Below are positions 1-7,409 of a DNA stretch of 10,873 bases, in pieces. This DNA comes from Deltaproteobacteria bacterium (GTDB lineage Bacteria; Myxococcota; UBA796; SXON01). Where the stretch lies: assembly GCA_947483545.1 (NCBI GenBank), contig CANKNP010000170.1:1-10873 (forward strand). The letters run 5' to 3'. Numbering within the stretch: the first letter of the stretch is position 1; every line of letters starts with the position of its first letter. Made by a program: the position numbers and the translations under genes. A model generated the notes under the pieces. The model worked only from the letters and a program-made list of their open reading frames with translations, ran no database searches and had not been told where the DNA came from.

Positions 1-7
1 CCCAGGG

Positions 8-745
8 TCAAACCGCCGAAACCGCCGGCTCCAGATCCGCCACCAACTTCCCGTCCTTCCACCGAAGCACCCGATCAAACCGCCGGGCCAGCTCCATCGC
101 GTGGGTCACGACGATCAGCGTCACGCCGCGCTCCTTCTGGATCTCCCGCAGCACCCCGAGCACATCATCCGCGGTCTGAGGATCCAGGTTCCCGGTCGGC
201 TCGTCGGCGAGCACCAGCACGGGCTCCATCACCAGGGCGCGGGCGATGGCGACGCGCTGTTGCTCGCCGCCGGACAGCTCCCCCGGCCGATGGTGCAGCC
301 GGTGCCCCATCCCCACGCGGGTGAGCAGAACCCGGGCCCGCTCCTGTGCCAGCGGGCGTGGAATACGACCGATCAACGCTGGCATCGCGGCGTTGTCCAA
401 CGCAGACTGGTCGGGCAGAAGGTGGTGAAACTGGAACACCAGGCCGACGTCCCGGTTCCGGTAGCGATCGAGCTCTGAGCGCGGCAGTTTGCCCAGAACC
501 CGGCCATCGACCACGATCTCGCCCTCGGTCGGGGGCTCGAGCGCGGCCAACATGTGCAAGAACGTGGACTTTCCCGAACCGGACTGCCCCACCAGCGCCA
601 CCGCCTCCCCAGGTTCAACCACGAGGTCCGCTTGCCGCAGCACCTCAATACGATGCCCCGCCTTCTCAAACCTCCGGCTGAGCCCTCGGACCTCGACCCG
701 GACACCGCCGGATGGCCGCTTGTCCAGGGTCACGCGATCACTCAT
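8..745 (-). CDS. lolD: LolD-type lipoprotein-releasing ABC transporter ATP-binding protein
   Basis: This is the ATPase of the LolCDE complex at the inner membrane. It uses ATP hydrolysis to extract outer-membrane lipoproteins and pass them to the periplasmic carrier LolA. The 245-residue protein has every expected ABC motif: Walker [10 protein letters not shown] (53-61), the Q-loop at Gln105, signature LSGGEQQR (157-164), Walker B VLVLADEP (176-183) with catalytic Glu182, D-loop NLD and switch His215. Length is normal for LolD/MacB-type ATPases. The ATG overlaps the end of the upstream permease gene by 8 bp, and a GAGGGG ribosome-binding site lies inside that gene, so the start is well supported. 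The permease partner next door argues for LolD rather than a MacB-type or other exporter ATPase. The gene ends 8 bases from the window edge. Confidence 0.93.
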   Translation of the reverse strand: MSDRVTLDKRPSGGVRVEVRGLSRRFEKAGHRIEVLRQADLVVEPGEAVALVGQSGSGKSTFLHMLAALEPPTEGEIVVDGRVLGKLPRSELDRYRNRDVGLVFQFHHLLPDQSALDNAAMPALIGRIPRPLAQERARVLLTRVGMGHRLHHRPGELSGGEQQRVAIARALVMEPVLVLADEPTGNLDPQTADDVLGVLREIQKERGVTLIVVTHAMELARRFDRVLRWKDGKLVADLEPAVSAV

Positions 746-2042
746 AGCGGAGCCCCTCGACCGGATCGAGCCGAGCGGCGCGCCACGCAGGGTAAATCGT
801 CGCCAGGAACGACGTCACCAACGACCCGATCACCACGGCCGTGACGTTGCCGTAGTCCACGACGACGGGCAACGAATCCAGGTAGTAGACATTCGTGTCG
901 AGCGGGAACCTGTATTGGTCCAAGAACTCGCAACCCAACAGCCCAAGCGTGGTGCCGATGAGCGTGCCCACCACCCCCACGATGCTGCCCTCCAGCATGA
1001 AAATAGACCGGATCATCCTATCACTCGCCCCGATCGCCTTGAGGATCGCGATCTCACGCGCCCGCGTCACCACCATCACGATCAGGTTCGTCACGATCCC
1101 GACCGCCGCGACCGTGATGATCTGCGCGAGGATCAGCCCCATGACGTACTTCTCAAGCCGGAGCGCGCTGAACAACGAGGCGTTCACCGTCAGCCAGTTC
1201 TTCGTGTAGTAGGGGTATCCAAGCTTGGCCTCGATCTCGGCCGCGACCAACGGCGCGTCGTAGATCTGCGCGTCTGTCAGCCGCGCCTCGATGGCCGTGA
1301 CACCGTTCCCAAGCTCGGCGAACGACTGCGCATCCGGGATCGTGACATACGACCACTTGGTGTCGTACTCGTAGAACCCCGTGTAGAACAAGCCGGCGAC
1401 ACGGAAAGCCATGGTCTTTGCCATCGGCATGCCAAACGGCCCGACCCCACCGCCCACCGGGTTGATGATGAAAACCTTGTCGCCGGGGTAGACCTTGAGC
1501 TGGTCGGCCAGCTCGCTACCCAGCACGATCCCCGGGAATTTGTCGGTGTCGGTGACGTCCTGCGCGATCGCCGGGGGCGGCTCGTGGAGCATGTCGAGGA
1601 TGCGCTGCTTCTCAGCGCGGGTGACCACGGCGCCGGTCGGCCCGGTCTTCATGCTCTCCACGATGTCCGTGACCGCGGGGGTTGTAGCGGGATCGATGCC
1701 TTTGAGGATCGCGCCGGCCGTCGCGAACTGGCTGCGGATCATCACCTCGTTGTAGACGAACGGGCTGGCGGCCACCACGCCGGGGGTCGCGGCCACGATC
1801 TGGACCGCAGCAGCAGGATCCGTCACGCTGCCTTCATAGGAGAGCACGACGACGTGCGCGTTGAAACCAAGGATCTTGTCCCGTAGATCGCCCTCAAAAC
1901 CCTCCATGACCGCGAGCACGATGATGAGCATCTGCACGCCGAGCGTGATCCCGAGCACCGACAGGATCGCGATCAGGCTCACACCCGCGTCCTGACGGCG
2001 TGATCGCAGGTGCGACCACGCCACCAGCAGCTCAAACTGCAT
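738..2042 (-). CDS. lolC: LolC/LolE-family lipoprotein-releasing permease
   Basis: Inner-membrane permease subunit of the lipoprotein-releasing complex, paired with the LolD ATPase encoded just downstream. The 434-residue protein has the family layout: a first membrane helix at about 22-46, a large periplasmic domain (about 47-298), then three C-terminal helices (about 299-325, 348-372 and 396-417) forming an FtsX-type domain. Recognisable family stretches are VMEGFEGDLR after helix 1, NWLTVNASLFSALRLEK before helix 2, REIAILKAIGAS, and the ending [14 protein letters not shown]. Only one permease gene is visible, so it probably serves as both LolC and LolE in a homodimer; the symbol lolC rather than lolE is a convention here. 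The ATG at 2042 has a GAGG four bases upstream and overlaps the end of lysS by 11 bp. Confidence 0.92.
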   Translation of the reverse strand: MQFELLVAWSHLRSRRQDAGVSLIAILSVLGITLGVQMLIIVLAVMEGFEGDLRDKILGFNAHVVVLSYEGSVTDPAAAVQIVAATPGVVAASPFVYNEVMIRSQFATAGAILKGIDPATTPAVTDIVESMKTGPTGAVVTRAEKQRILDMLHEPPPAIAQDVTDTDKFPGIVLGSELADQLKVYPGDKVFIINPVGGGVGPFGMPMAKTMAFRVAGLFYTGFYEYDTKWSYVTIPDAQSFAELGNGVTAIEARLTDAQIYDAPLVAAEIEAKLGYPYYTKNWLTVNASLFSALRLEKYVMGLILAQIITVAAVGIVTNLIVMVVTRAREIAILKAIGASDRMIRSIFMLEGSIVGVVGTLIGTTLGLLGCEFLDQYRFPLDTNVYYLDSLPVVVDYGNVTAVVIGSLVTSFLATIYPAWRAARLDPVEGLRYE

Positions 2043-3573
2043 CCGGCCTCGGGGAGAGCGGGCGACGGGTCGGGAACAAGATCACGTCCCGAATGCTCGT
2101 GGAGTTGGTCAGCAGCATGACGAGACGATCGATGCCGAGGCCCTCGCCGGCGGTCGGGGGTAGACCGAAGCAGAGGGCGTCGATGTAGTCGGCGTCAAAG
2201 TGCATGGCTTCGGCATCTCCGCTGGCCTTCGCCCTGGCCTGGTCGGCGAAGCGTCCGGCCTGGTCCACCGGGTCGTTCAGCTCGTTGAACCCGTTGGCGA
2301 TCTCCTTGCCGGCGACGAAGAGCTCGAAGCGGTCCGCGATCTCGGGGTTCTCGTCGTTCCGACGGGCGAGCGGCGAGATCTCGATCGGAAAGTGGGTGAC
2401 GAAGGTGGGCTGGCGCAGGCCCGCCTCCACATGCATGTCGAACACCTTCTCCCAGTACCTGCCGAGCGTGGTGGGCACATTCGCGGGGTCAAAGCTGCGG
2501 TGCTTGCGCCTGTACGCGGCGTCCACCGCCGCAAGATCGTACACCTCGGCCTCGGGGATGTCCAGCGCCTCGGCCACAAGCTCGCCATACCGGGCGCGTC
2601 GCCAACGGCCGCCGAACTCGATCGTCTCGTCCGCGTAGGGAACGGCGGTCGAACCGTGGAACAGGTGGCGTACAAGGCCGCTTACCAACGTCTCCGTGCG
2701 CTCCATCAACCCCTCCCAGGTCTGCCAGGCCTCGTAGAACTCGAGCATGGTGAACTCGGGGTTGTGGGTCTGGTCGATGCCCTCATTGCGGAAGTTGCGG
2801 TTGATCTCGAAGACACGATCCATGCCGCCCACCACGAGGCGCTTCAGGTACAGCTCCGGCGCGACCCGCAGGTAGAGCTCCAGATCCAGCGCGTTGTGAT
2901 GCGTCACGAACGGCCGGGCGGTGGCGCCCCCGGGGATGACGTGCATCATCGGGGTCTCGACCTCCACGAAGTCCTGATCCTCGAAGAAGTGACGAATATA
3001 GCTGACGATTTTGGAGCGTGTCCGGAACACAGCCCGCGAATCCTCGTTCACGAATAGATCCACGTACCGCTGCCGCTGACGTGCCTCGGGGTCCGACAGC
3101 CCGTGAAACTTGTCCGGCAGAGAACGCGTACATTTGGACGCCAGCCGCAGCTCGCGCGCCTGCACGGTCAACTCCCCCGTGCGCGTGCGCATCAACGCGC
3201 CGCGAGCCCAAACGATGTCGCCCACATCGAGCTTCTTCCACACCGCGAAGGTCCCCTCCCCCAGGATGTCGCGCTTGGCGTAGATCTGGAGCGGCTCGGT
3301 GCGATCGAGCACACGGCCAAAGCCGGCCTTGCCCATGTCGTTCTTGAACATGAGGCGTCCGCCCAGGACAAAGGCGTCGCCGAGGGGGGCGAGATCGACA
3401 GGATCGTCCTTGCTCAAGCCCCGCGCGGTGCGCTCCTGCGCCTCAAAAGCCTCGGCGGTGGTGCGGATCTGCTCGGCGGTGTGCGAGACCGCGAGGCCGT
3501 GCGGCCAGGGGGGCGTGCCCTCAGCCGCGAGCTGGTTGGCCTTGCCGATGCGGGAGGGGTCGAATTCGTACAT
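2032..3573 (-). CDS. lysS: Lysyl-tRNA synthetase, class II
   Basis: Cytoplasmic enzyme that charges tRNA-Lys with lysine using ATP. The chosen start gives 513 residues, typical for bacterial class II LysRS. An N-terminal anticodon-binding OB-fold region (about 65-145) is followed by the class II catalytic core. Motif 1 is FVEVETPMM (202-210). Motif 2 runs over about 261-278 and contains FRNEGIDQTHNPEF. Motif 3 is GEGLGIDRLVML (476-487), followed by SIRDVILFP. The ATG at 3573 (MYEFDPSR) is preferred. A longer frame starting at 3639 would add 22 residues (MFRYPGERSS...) that do not resemble the family and lie close to the upstream hairpin. No strong Shine-Dalgarno is seen at either start, so the start is less certain than the identity. 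The stop codon lies inside the start of the permease gene, consistent with coupled translation. Confidence 0.95.
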   Translation of the reverse strand: MYEFDPSRIGKANQLAAEGTPPWPHGLAVSHTAEQIRTTAEAFEAQERTARGLSKDDPVDLAPLGDAFVLGGRLMFKNDMGKAGFGRVLDRTEPLQIYAKRDILGEGTFAVWKKLDVGDIVWARGALMRTRTGELTVQARELRLASKCTRSLPDKFHGLSDPEARQRQRYVDLFVNEDSRAVFRTRSKIVSYIRHFFEDQDFVEVETPMMHVIPGGATARPFVTHHNALDLELYLRVAPELYLKRLVVGGMDRVFEINRNFRNEGIDQTHNPEFTMLEFYEAWQTWEGLMERTETLVSGLVRHLFHGSTAVPYADETIEFGGRWRRARYGELVAEALDIPEAEVYDLAAVDAAYRRKHRSFDPANVPTTLGRYWEKVFDMHVEAGLRQPTFVTHFPIEISPLARRNDENPEIADRFELFVAGKEIANGFNELNDPVDQAGRFADQARAKASGDAEAMHFDADYIDALCFGLPPTAGEGLGIDRLVMLLTNSTSIRDVILFPTRRPLSPRPDAV

Positions 3574-3654
3574 GGGGGGGGCGTTTAGCGCTACGGGCCG
3601 GGGTTGACCAGAAGACCGCTCACCCGGGTACCGGAACATGCCAGGGGCGTCTAA

Positions 3655-3691
3655 AATCTAGCAGAAACGCGCCCCGCGTTTCTGCTAGATT
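3655..3691 (-). terminator. Perfect 17-bp hairpin, probable terminator of the transglutaminase gene
   Basis: A perfect inverted repeat has arms at 3655-3671 and 3675-3691, separated by only three bases. It starts about 36 bases past the transglutaminase stop codon and lies upstream of lysS. On the minus strand the stem is followed by a short run of four to five T within GATTTTAG. That suits a weak intrinsic terminator separating the two genes, though the T tract is short. On the plus strand no T tract follows. Confidence 0.6.
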
Positions 3692-3726
3692 CTGACAATC
3701 CCGTCATATTTCAACGGGAGCCGGCG

Positions 3727-5676
3727 TTACCGCTGGGCGTTGACCAGGATCCCGCCGACATGTTCGAGGGACGATGCCCCGGGAGCGCCAACGAACAAGA
3801 GCACGTTGTACGCGCCCGTCCTCGGAAACTGGCAGCGCACTGAGAGCTCCGCGGTGCCCTTGACATCACACTCGGTACGGGTCCCGTCCTTGGCTTCGGC
3901 ATCGGCGAGCAGCTTGCGGCCGAGCGGGTTGGCGATCGACAGCTCCAGGGCGTCCGCGACATCCACCTGGGAGCGATCCGGGGAACGGAGGGTCATGCCG
4001 GCAGCGAAAAAGCCAGGGTTCAACTTTGGCAGTCGGGTGAATTCACCGCGGGAGATCGGGGTCGCGAGGAGCTGCCAGCCGGCGACGGTGGGCAGGTGCG
4101 TGATCACGAACGTGCTCGGGGGCGTCGCGAAGTAGTCAGTCTTGAACCCGGGAATAAAGGTGTCGCCGTTCACGCCCCCGGCGTCCCAGGTCGCGTCGAT
4201 GAGCACCCACTGCTCACCGATTCGCGCCGCGTTCCACGCGTGGCCCGAGCCGGCGACGCCTCCATCTTGATCACGCACCTTGCCCGACAGGTAGACCACC
4301 TCGATCCCCGACACTTTGCCGAGCGCCACCATCAGGTTGCTGTACCCCGCACACACCGCCTTGTGTGTGCGGAACACGGTGTCGGCATCCTGGGCGGCGC
4401 GCTGGCCCTTCACGAGCGAGGCGGTGTCGTAGCGCACGCGGGTGGCGACGTAGTCGTGGATGGCCCGGAGGCGCTCGGCCGGATCGGGGAGCCGGCCGGT
4501 GAGGAATTTTCCGACCGAGCCGATGCTCTCCTCGTCGGCCGGGGTCAGCGCCGCGAGCACGGCGACCGGCTGATCCTCGACCCTCCACACGCCCGCGACC
4601 GCGCTGCGTTGGGCGTCCACCTTCGACTCGGAATCCGCTGCCAGACCGTCGAGCGGCACGCTGACGATGCCGTCGCACATGCGCTCATCCGCCCGCACGG
4701 CGGCCCGGACCAGACCGCCCGCCAGGATGACGAGGGTGTTGCCCTTCTCCCCCGTCGCCGCGCACAGCGCCTTGGTGCCCTCTTCGTCGAGCAGCAGGCG
4801 AACGAACGGCGGCCGATGCTGGATCGCCGTGATGTGCTCCGGGCCGAGCAGGACGGGGTCCAGCACGAACATCCGGCCGGGGGTCGTGGGATCCTGCGCC
4901 AGGGCCTGGCCGGGTTGGTAGTCCGACGAGCGCCGGTAGCCATCGAGCGTGACCTCGAGGGAGTCGATGCTCACGAGGTATCCGCTGCTGATCCGAAGTT
5001 CGACCGATCCCTCAAATCCAGGGGGACGCTCGGCGGGCGCGTCGGATGTGCCAGGTTCTACCTCCGGCGTTGGGGGTAGACCTGCGGGCGGCGGCAGCAG
5101 AGGCGGCGGCGTTGGGGCGCTCTGGGGAGGTGCTGGAGGAGGCGGTGTCGGGGGGACGGGGGTCTCCGACTCGCCCAGGCCGGCGTAGGGGTCCTTCACC
5201 TCGATGCGGGCGAGGCGATCGAGAGCGTCCGCCACGCGGAGGACTGCGGCGCGAGCGGTGGGGACCCAGTCGCCCTGTGCCTCGTCCAAGGGCCAATCGC
5301 CGCGGGCAGTGAGGGCCGAGGTGGCGATCTGGGGCGCGGTCGCGACCAGCGTGCCCAAGAACACCAGGTTGATGGTCAACGTGCGCAGCAGCAGGCGATC
5401 AGCGAGCGTGAGCCGTGTGCGTCCTGAGTCCCGCAGGTCGCTGAAAAACGTGGACGCAGCGCGTTGGCCGGCGGCCCGCCGGGCAGCACGACGGACGGCC
5501 CAGACATCCCAAAGCACCGGCAGGATCGGGAAGAGCAACGCCCCGCCGAGCAGGGTCAACCACTGCGGCCCATTGAGCATCGCCGCCATCGAGCTGGCGA
5601 CCCAGATCCCGCAGAGGGGAATGCTGAGGACGAAGGTCCATAGGGTGAGGCGGAAGAGGAGGAGGAGCGCCTTCAT
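3727..5676 (-). CDS. Membrane-anchored protein with SecD P1-head-like domain and KY-type transglutaminase domain
   Basis: 649-residue protein of unknown specific role. The N-terminal part has hydrophobic segments at about 5-30, 38-60 and 95-120, so it is probably anchored in the inner membrane. A proline-rich linker (about 172-218) leads to a region (about 268-340) resembling the SecD/SecF P1 head subdomain: DPVLLGPEHITAI, then LLLDEEGTKALCAATGEKGN and VILAGGLVRAAV. The C-terminal half is a transglutaminase-like cysteine-protease fold with an apparent Cys-His-Asp triad: Cys442 in KAVCAGYSNLM, His479 in GSGHAWNAARI and Asp494 in WVLIDATWDAG. After the core, FVITHLPTVAGWQLLATPIS and FTRLPKLNPGFFAAGM match the tail of KY/Cyk3-like transglutaminases. 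It may cleave or cross-link proteins outside the cytoplasm; this is inference. The ATG gives a good membrane-anchor N-terminus but has no clear Shine-Dalgarno. A 72-bp repeat begins 16 bases upstream. Confidence 0.85.
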   Translation of the reverse strand: MKALLLLFRLTLWTFVLSIPLCGIWVASSMAAMLNGPQWLTLLGGALLFPILPVLWDVWAVRRAARRAAGQRAASTFFSDLRDSGRTRLTLADRLLLRTLTINLVFLGTLVATAPQIATSALTARGDWPLDEAQGDWVPTARAAVLRVADALDRLARIEVKDPYAGLGESETPVPPTPPPPAPPQSAPTPPPLLPPPAGLPPTPEVEPGTSDAPAERPPGFEGSVELRISSGYLVSIDSLEVTLDGYRRSSDYQPGQALAQDPTTPGRMFVLDPVLLGPEHITAIQHRPPFVRLLLDEEGTKALCAATGEKGNTLVILAGGLVRAAVRADERMCDGIVSVPLDGLAADSESKVDAQRSAVAGVWRVEDQPVAVLAALTPADEESIGSVGKFLTGRLPDPAERLRAIHDYVATRVRYDTASLVKGQRAAQDADTVFRTHKAVCAGYSNLMVALGKVSGIEVVYLSGKVRDQDGGVAGSGHAWNAARIGEQWVLIDATWDAGGVNGDTFIPGFKTDYFATPPSTFVITHLPTVAGWQLLATPISRGEFTRLPKLNPGFFAAGMTLRSPDRSQVDVADALELSIANPLGRKLLADAEAKDGTRTECDVKGTAELSVRCQFPRTGAYNVLLFVGAPGASSLEHVGGILVNAQR

Positions 5677-5692
5677 TTCAAGGGACTATCCA

Positions 5693-5863
5693 GAAGTGGT
5701 GGCGTCAGTTCGGGATGGTGATATAACACAAGTGAGGGGCTCAGTTCTGATACATGATCATCCCGAAGTGGTGGCCTCACTTCGGGATGATGGTGGAACA
5801 GAAGTGAGGGGGTCAGTTCTGGTACATGATCATCCCGAAGTGGTGGCCTCACTTCGGGATGAT
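5693..5863. repeat. 72-bp tandem repeat, 2.4 copies, made of hairpins
   Basis: Units begin at 5693, 5765 and 5837, an exact 72-base period; the third copy stops matching after 5863. Units 1 and 2 differ at about nine positions. The 41 bases at 5751-5791 recur unchanged at 5823-5863. Each junction holds a hairpin with a 14-bp perfect stem (ATCATCCCGAAGTG / CACTTCGGGATGAT) and a 7-base loop, at 5757-5791 and 5829-5863. A second, imperfect hairpin (AGAAGTGA / TCAGTTCT) lies mid-unit. The array sits immediately upstream of the transglutaminase gene and would be in its leader or promoter region. The plus strand reads open through the array as 24-residue repeats, but the minus strand also has an open frame, so coding is not supported. 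Confidence 0.85.
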
Positions 5864-5954
5864 TCTCAACCCTTCGCGGATGGCCCCAAGCCGCCCCGAC
5901 GCGGGAGTACCCACGCCGGGGGCCCCGCCACCTTCAGGATGCCCCGTGGCGCAG

Positions 5955-5965
5955 GCGCCTAAGCT
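5955..5965. repeat. Left target-site duplication of the miniature element (11 bp)
   Basis: GCGCCTAAGCT here recurs exactly and in the same orientation at 6261-6271, immediately outside the terminal inverted repeats. An 11-bp duplication fits the 10-13 bp range known for the IS4 family. Confidence 0.75.
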
Positions 5966-6260
5966 CAATGCCGGTCACTTAGCGAAGTTCGTAGCGTCTA
6001 CGCTTGGCCATCAGCCGTTGGCGGTTAGCTCCCGGGGGAACGCGCCGAGCACGTTGTTGACCTCGTTGATGCGGGCAGTGAGGCTGTACCGCTCCTCTGG
6101 CGGGAAGGTCCGCGTCGCGCGGTAGATGCCAAGGCCGAGCTGGAGAGCCTTTCTGCCAGCGCGCCAAGTCTCTGAAGTCGCGCATAGCGGCCTCTGAGCT
6201 GCCTAATGGCCAACAGCTAACGGCTAACAGCTCGCCCCGGAAGCTTAAGTGACCGGCATT
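5966..6260. mobile_element. MITE-like miniature element with IS4-type ends
   Basis: Perfect 15-bp terminal inverted repeats, AATGCCGGTCACTTA at 5967-5981 and TAAGTGACCGGCATT at 6246-6260, bound a segment of about 294 bp. It is flanked directly by 11-bp identical repeats. From memory, the ends of E. coli IS4 begin AATGCCGATCAGTTAAG, which matches closely, and IS4-family insertions duplicate 10-13 bp. No transposase is present, so movement would need one supplied in trans. One extra C separates the left duplication from the inverted repeat, so the exact left boundary is uncertain by one base. The interior holds a decayed four-helix-bundle gene and short TTAGC/GCTAA motifs. Confidence 0.75.
6011..6185 (-). 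pseudogene. Frameshifted, internally deleted S23/four-helix-bundle protein remnant
   Basis: The first frame begins MRDFRDLARWQK. One base too many at about 6152 then breaks it. Reading on in the next frame gives ALQLGLGIYRATRTFPPEER followed by YSLTARINEVNNVL, ending LTANG at the TGA at 6011. The start and the IYRATRTFPPEERYSLTA stretch are characteristic of the small S23-type (23S rRNA intervening-sequence-associated, TIGR02436-like) four-helix-bundle family, usually about 115-130 residues. Only about 58 residues remain. The expected central part after SLTA (typically an IRRA...IPxNIAEG stretch) is missing, and the sequence jumps to a tail-like EVNNVLGAF segment. It therefore looks like both a frameshift and an internal deletion, and a functional product is unlikely. 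The whole remnant lies inside the miniature element and is flanked on both sides by related GAGCT...TGGCCA sequences (6008-6029 and 6209-6235). Confidence 0.75.
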
Positions 6261-6271
6261 GCGCCTAAGCT
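6261..6271. repeat. Right target-site duplication of the miniature element (11 bp)
   Basis: Exact copy of the 11 bases at 5955-5965, directly abutting the right terminal inverted repeat and 25 bases before the end of the sulfotransferase gene. The insertion therefore sits just downstream of that gene without disrupting it. Confidence 0.75.
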
Positions 6272-6296
6272 GGCTGCGCGTTGTCACTCGGCCCGG

Positions 6297-7409
6297 CTAC
6301 GTCCGTGGGATCTCAAACGTGTCGTACACGAAGCTGAAGTCCTGCTGGATCCGCTCTTTCGTGAGCCCGTACGCCGCGAGATCGTAGGCATGCTCGGACT
6401 TGCGGGAGCGCTGGCTCTTGGCCGTGGCGTCGATGACCGCCTCCAGCTCAGGGGTGAGCGGCTGGCCGGTGAACGCGCAGATCTCGCGCATCACCACGTC
6501 GAACTCGGCCATCAACCGGTGGTAGCGCACGATGTAGACGCGATCCGGGGGCATCTGGCCGGCGACATAGGCCGCGTGGAACCGCTTGTAGAGCTGCAAA
6601 CTGCCCAGGTAGATCCGCTCCAGATAGCGCTTGTGCGATTCGGGGCTCGCCTTGTCCCATGGCAGCGCCTTCGACAGCACGCCGGTCAGCAACGACATGC
6701 CGCTCGGGATGACGTTGACGGGGTCGCGCACCATGTAGAGGAACTTTCCCTCGGGGAACGCGGCGAGGGCGGCCTGGGGACGAAGAGACATGCTGAACAG
6801 CTTCGCGATGTTGCGATCCGCCTGTGCCTTGCCCGCCTGCTTGCCATACCAGAGCAGGTTCTTTTTCAAACAATCCCGCAACCAGTTGAAGTCCCGGTCG
6901 GCCGTCTCCGCGAGCTGACCCTCGAGGATCGGCATGTGGTCCAGCTCGTCCCAGGCCAAGAAGTAGCCGTAGAGGAACAGCCCCTCGTGGAAGCGGAAAA
7001 AGGACAGCACATCGTCGGTCTCGACCGAGGAGAGCGAGGTGGGGTGCGCCTTGGAGGCATGAAAGCGCGCGGGCGAGACGATCTCCAGCAGCGGGACGAA
7101 CGGCCGAACCAGCACGCGGGCGGTCAAGTAAGGGAAGAGCAACTGCCATAGTTGGAAGCCGACGCCGATGTTCTGATCCACCATGAAGCGGTGCAGGAAC
7201 GTCGTACCGGAGCGGGGGTTCCCCACGATGAAGACGGGGGTGCCGAGCTTTGTCTCGCGCCACTTCGGGTGCACGAGGTCGTCGAGCCAACGCGCGCAGG
7301 CGCAGAACACGCTGTGCCAGCCGAGCAGCCAGAACATCACGAGCGGGCGCGGAGTGAACCCGAAAGTGCGGTTGACGATGCCTTGAACGAGACGGAGTCG
7401 GGCGAACAT
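6297..7409 (-). CDS. Sulfotransferase family protein
   Basis: Predicted to transfer a sulfuryl group from PAPS to an unidentified acceptor. The chosen start gives 370 residues. The 5'-phosphosulfate loop is visible as IVGNPRSGTTFLHRFM (61-76). The 3'-phosphate-binding motif is FLYMVRDPVNVIPSGMS (223-239), with the conserved Arg228 and Ser236. The C-terminus (YGLTKERIQQDFSFVYDTF) is also typical of the Sulfotransfer_3-type family. A hydrophobic N-terminal stretch (about 22-38) may associate with the membrane. The frame is open back to 7706, but that extension is almost entirely Arg/Gly/Glu-rich and unlike the family, so MFARLRLVQG at 7409 is taken as the start; no strong Shine-Dalgarno decides it. 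The gene is divergent from the RNase gene, and nothing nearby indicates the substrate. Confidence 0.87.
   Translation of the reverse strand: MFARLRLVQGIVNRTFGFTPRPLVMFWLLGWHSVFCACARWLDDLVHPKWRETKLGTPVFIVGNPRSGTTFLHRFMVDQNIGVGFQLWQLLFPYLTARVLVRPFVPLLEIVSPARFHASKAHPTSLSSVETDDVLSFFRFHEGLFLYGYFLAWDELDHMPILEGQLAETADRDFNWLRDCLKKNLLWYGKQAGKAQADRNIAKLFSMSLRPQAALAAFPEGKFLYMVRDPVNVIPSGMSLLTGVLSKALPWDKASPESHKRYLERIYLGSLQLYKRFHAAYVAGQMPPDRVYIVRYHRLMAEFDVVMREICAFTGQPLTPELEAVIDATAKSQRSRKSEHAYDLAAYGLTKERIQQDFSFVYDTFEIPRT

Noticed and set aside
489..1886. Long plus-strand open frame (465 codons) antisense to lolD and lolC/E
   Set aside because: Arg/His/Asp-rich composition typical of a high-GC antisense shadow. 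The opposite strand encodes two unmistakable protein families.
2200..3057. Plus-strand open frame antisense to lysS
   Set aside because: It overlaps the conserved class II catalytic core on the other strand and shows no recognisable domain.
3574..3639. Alternative lysS start at 3639
   Set aside because: It adds 22 residues without family resemblance and begins only 16 bases from the hairpin. The start at 3573 aligns with the usual N-terminal helix.
3574..3654. Sigma-54-type promoter before lysS (TGGCATG on the minus strand)
   Set aside because: The -24-like GG is present, but no GC follows at the required 10-base spacing.
5693..5863. CRISPR array
   Set aside because: The repeats are directly adjacent, with no unique spacers, only 2.4 copies and no cas genes.
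5204..5962. Plus-strand frame encoding a repeated 24-residue peptide (PEVVASLRDD...)
   Set aside because: The repeat period is a multiple of three, so a repeating peptide is automatic. The minus strand is also open through the array, differences between copies are mostly non-synonymous, and half the frame is antisense to the transglutaminase gene.
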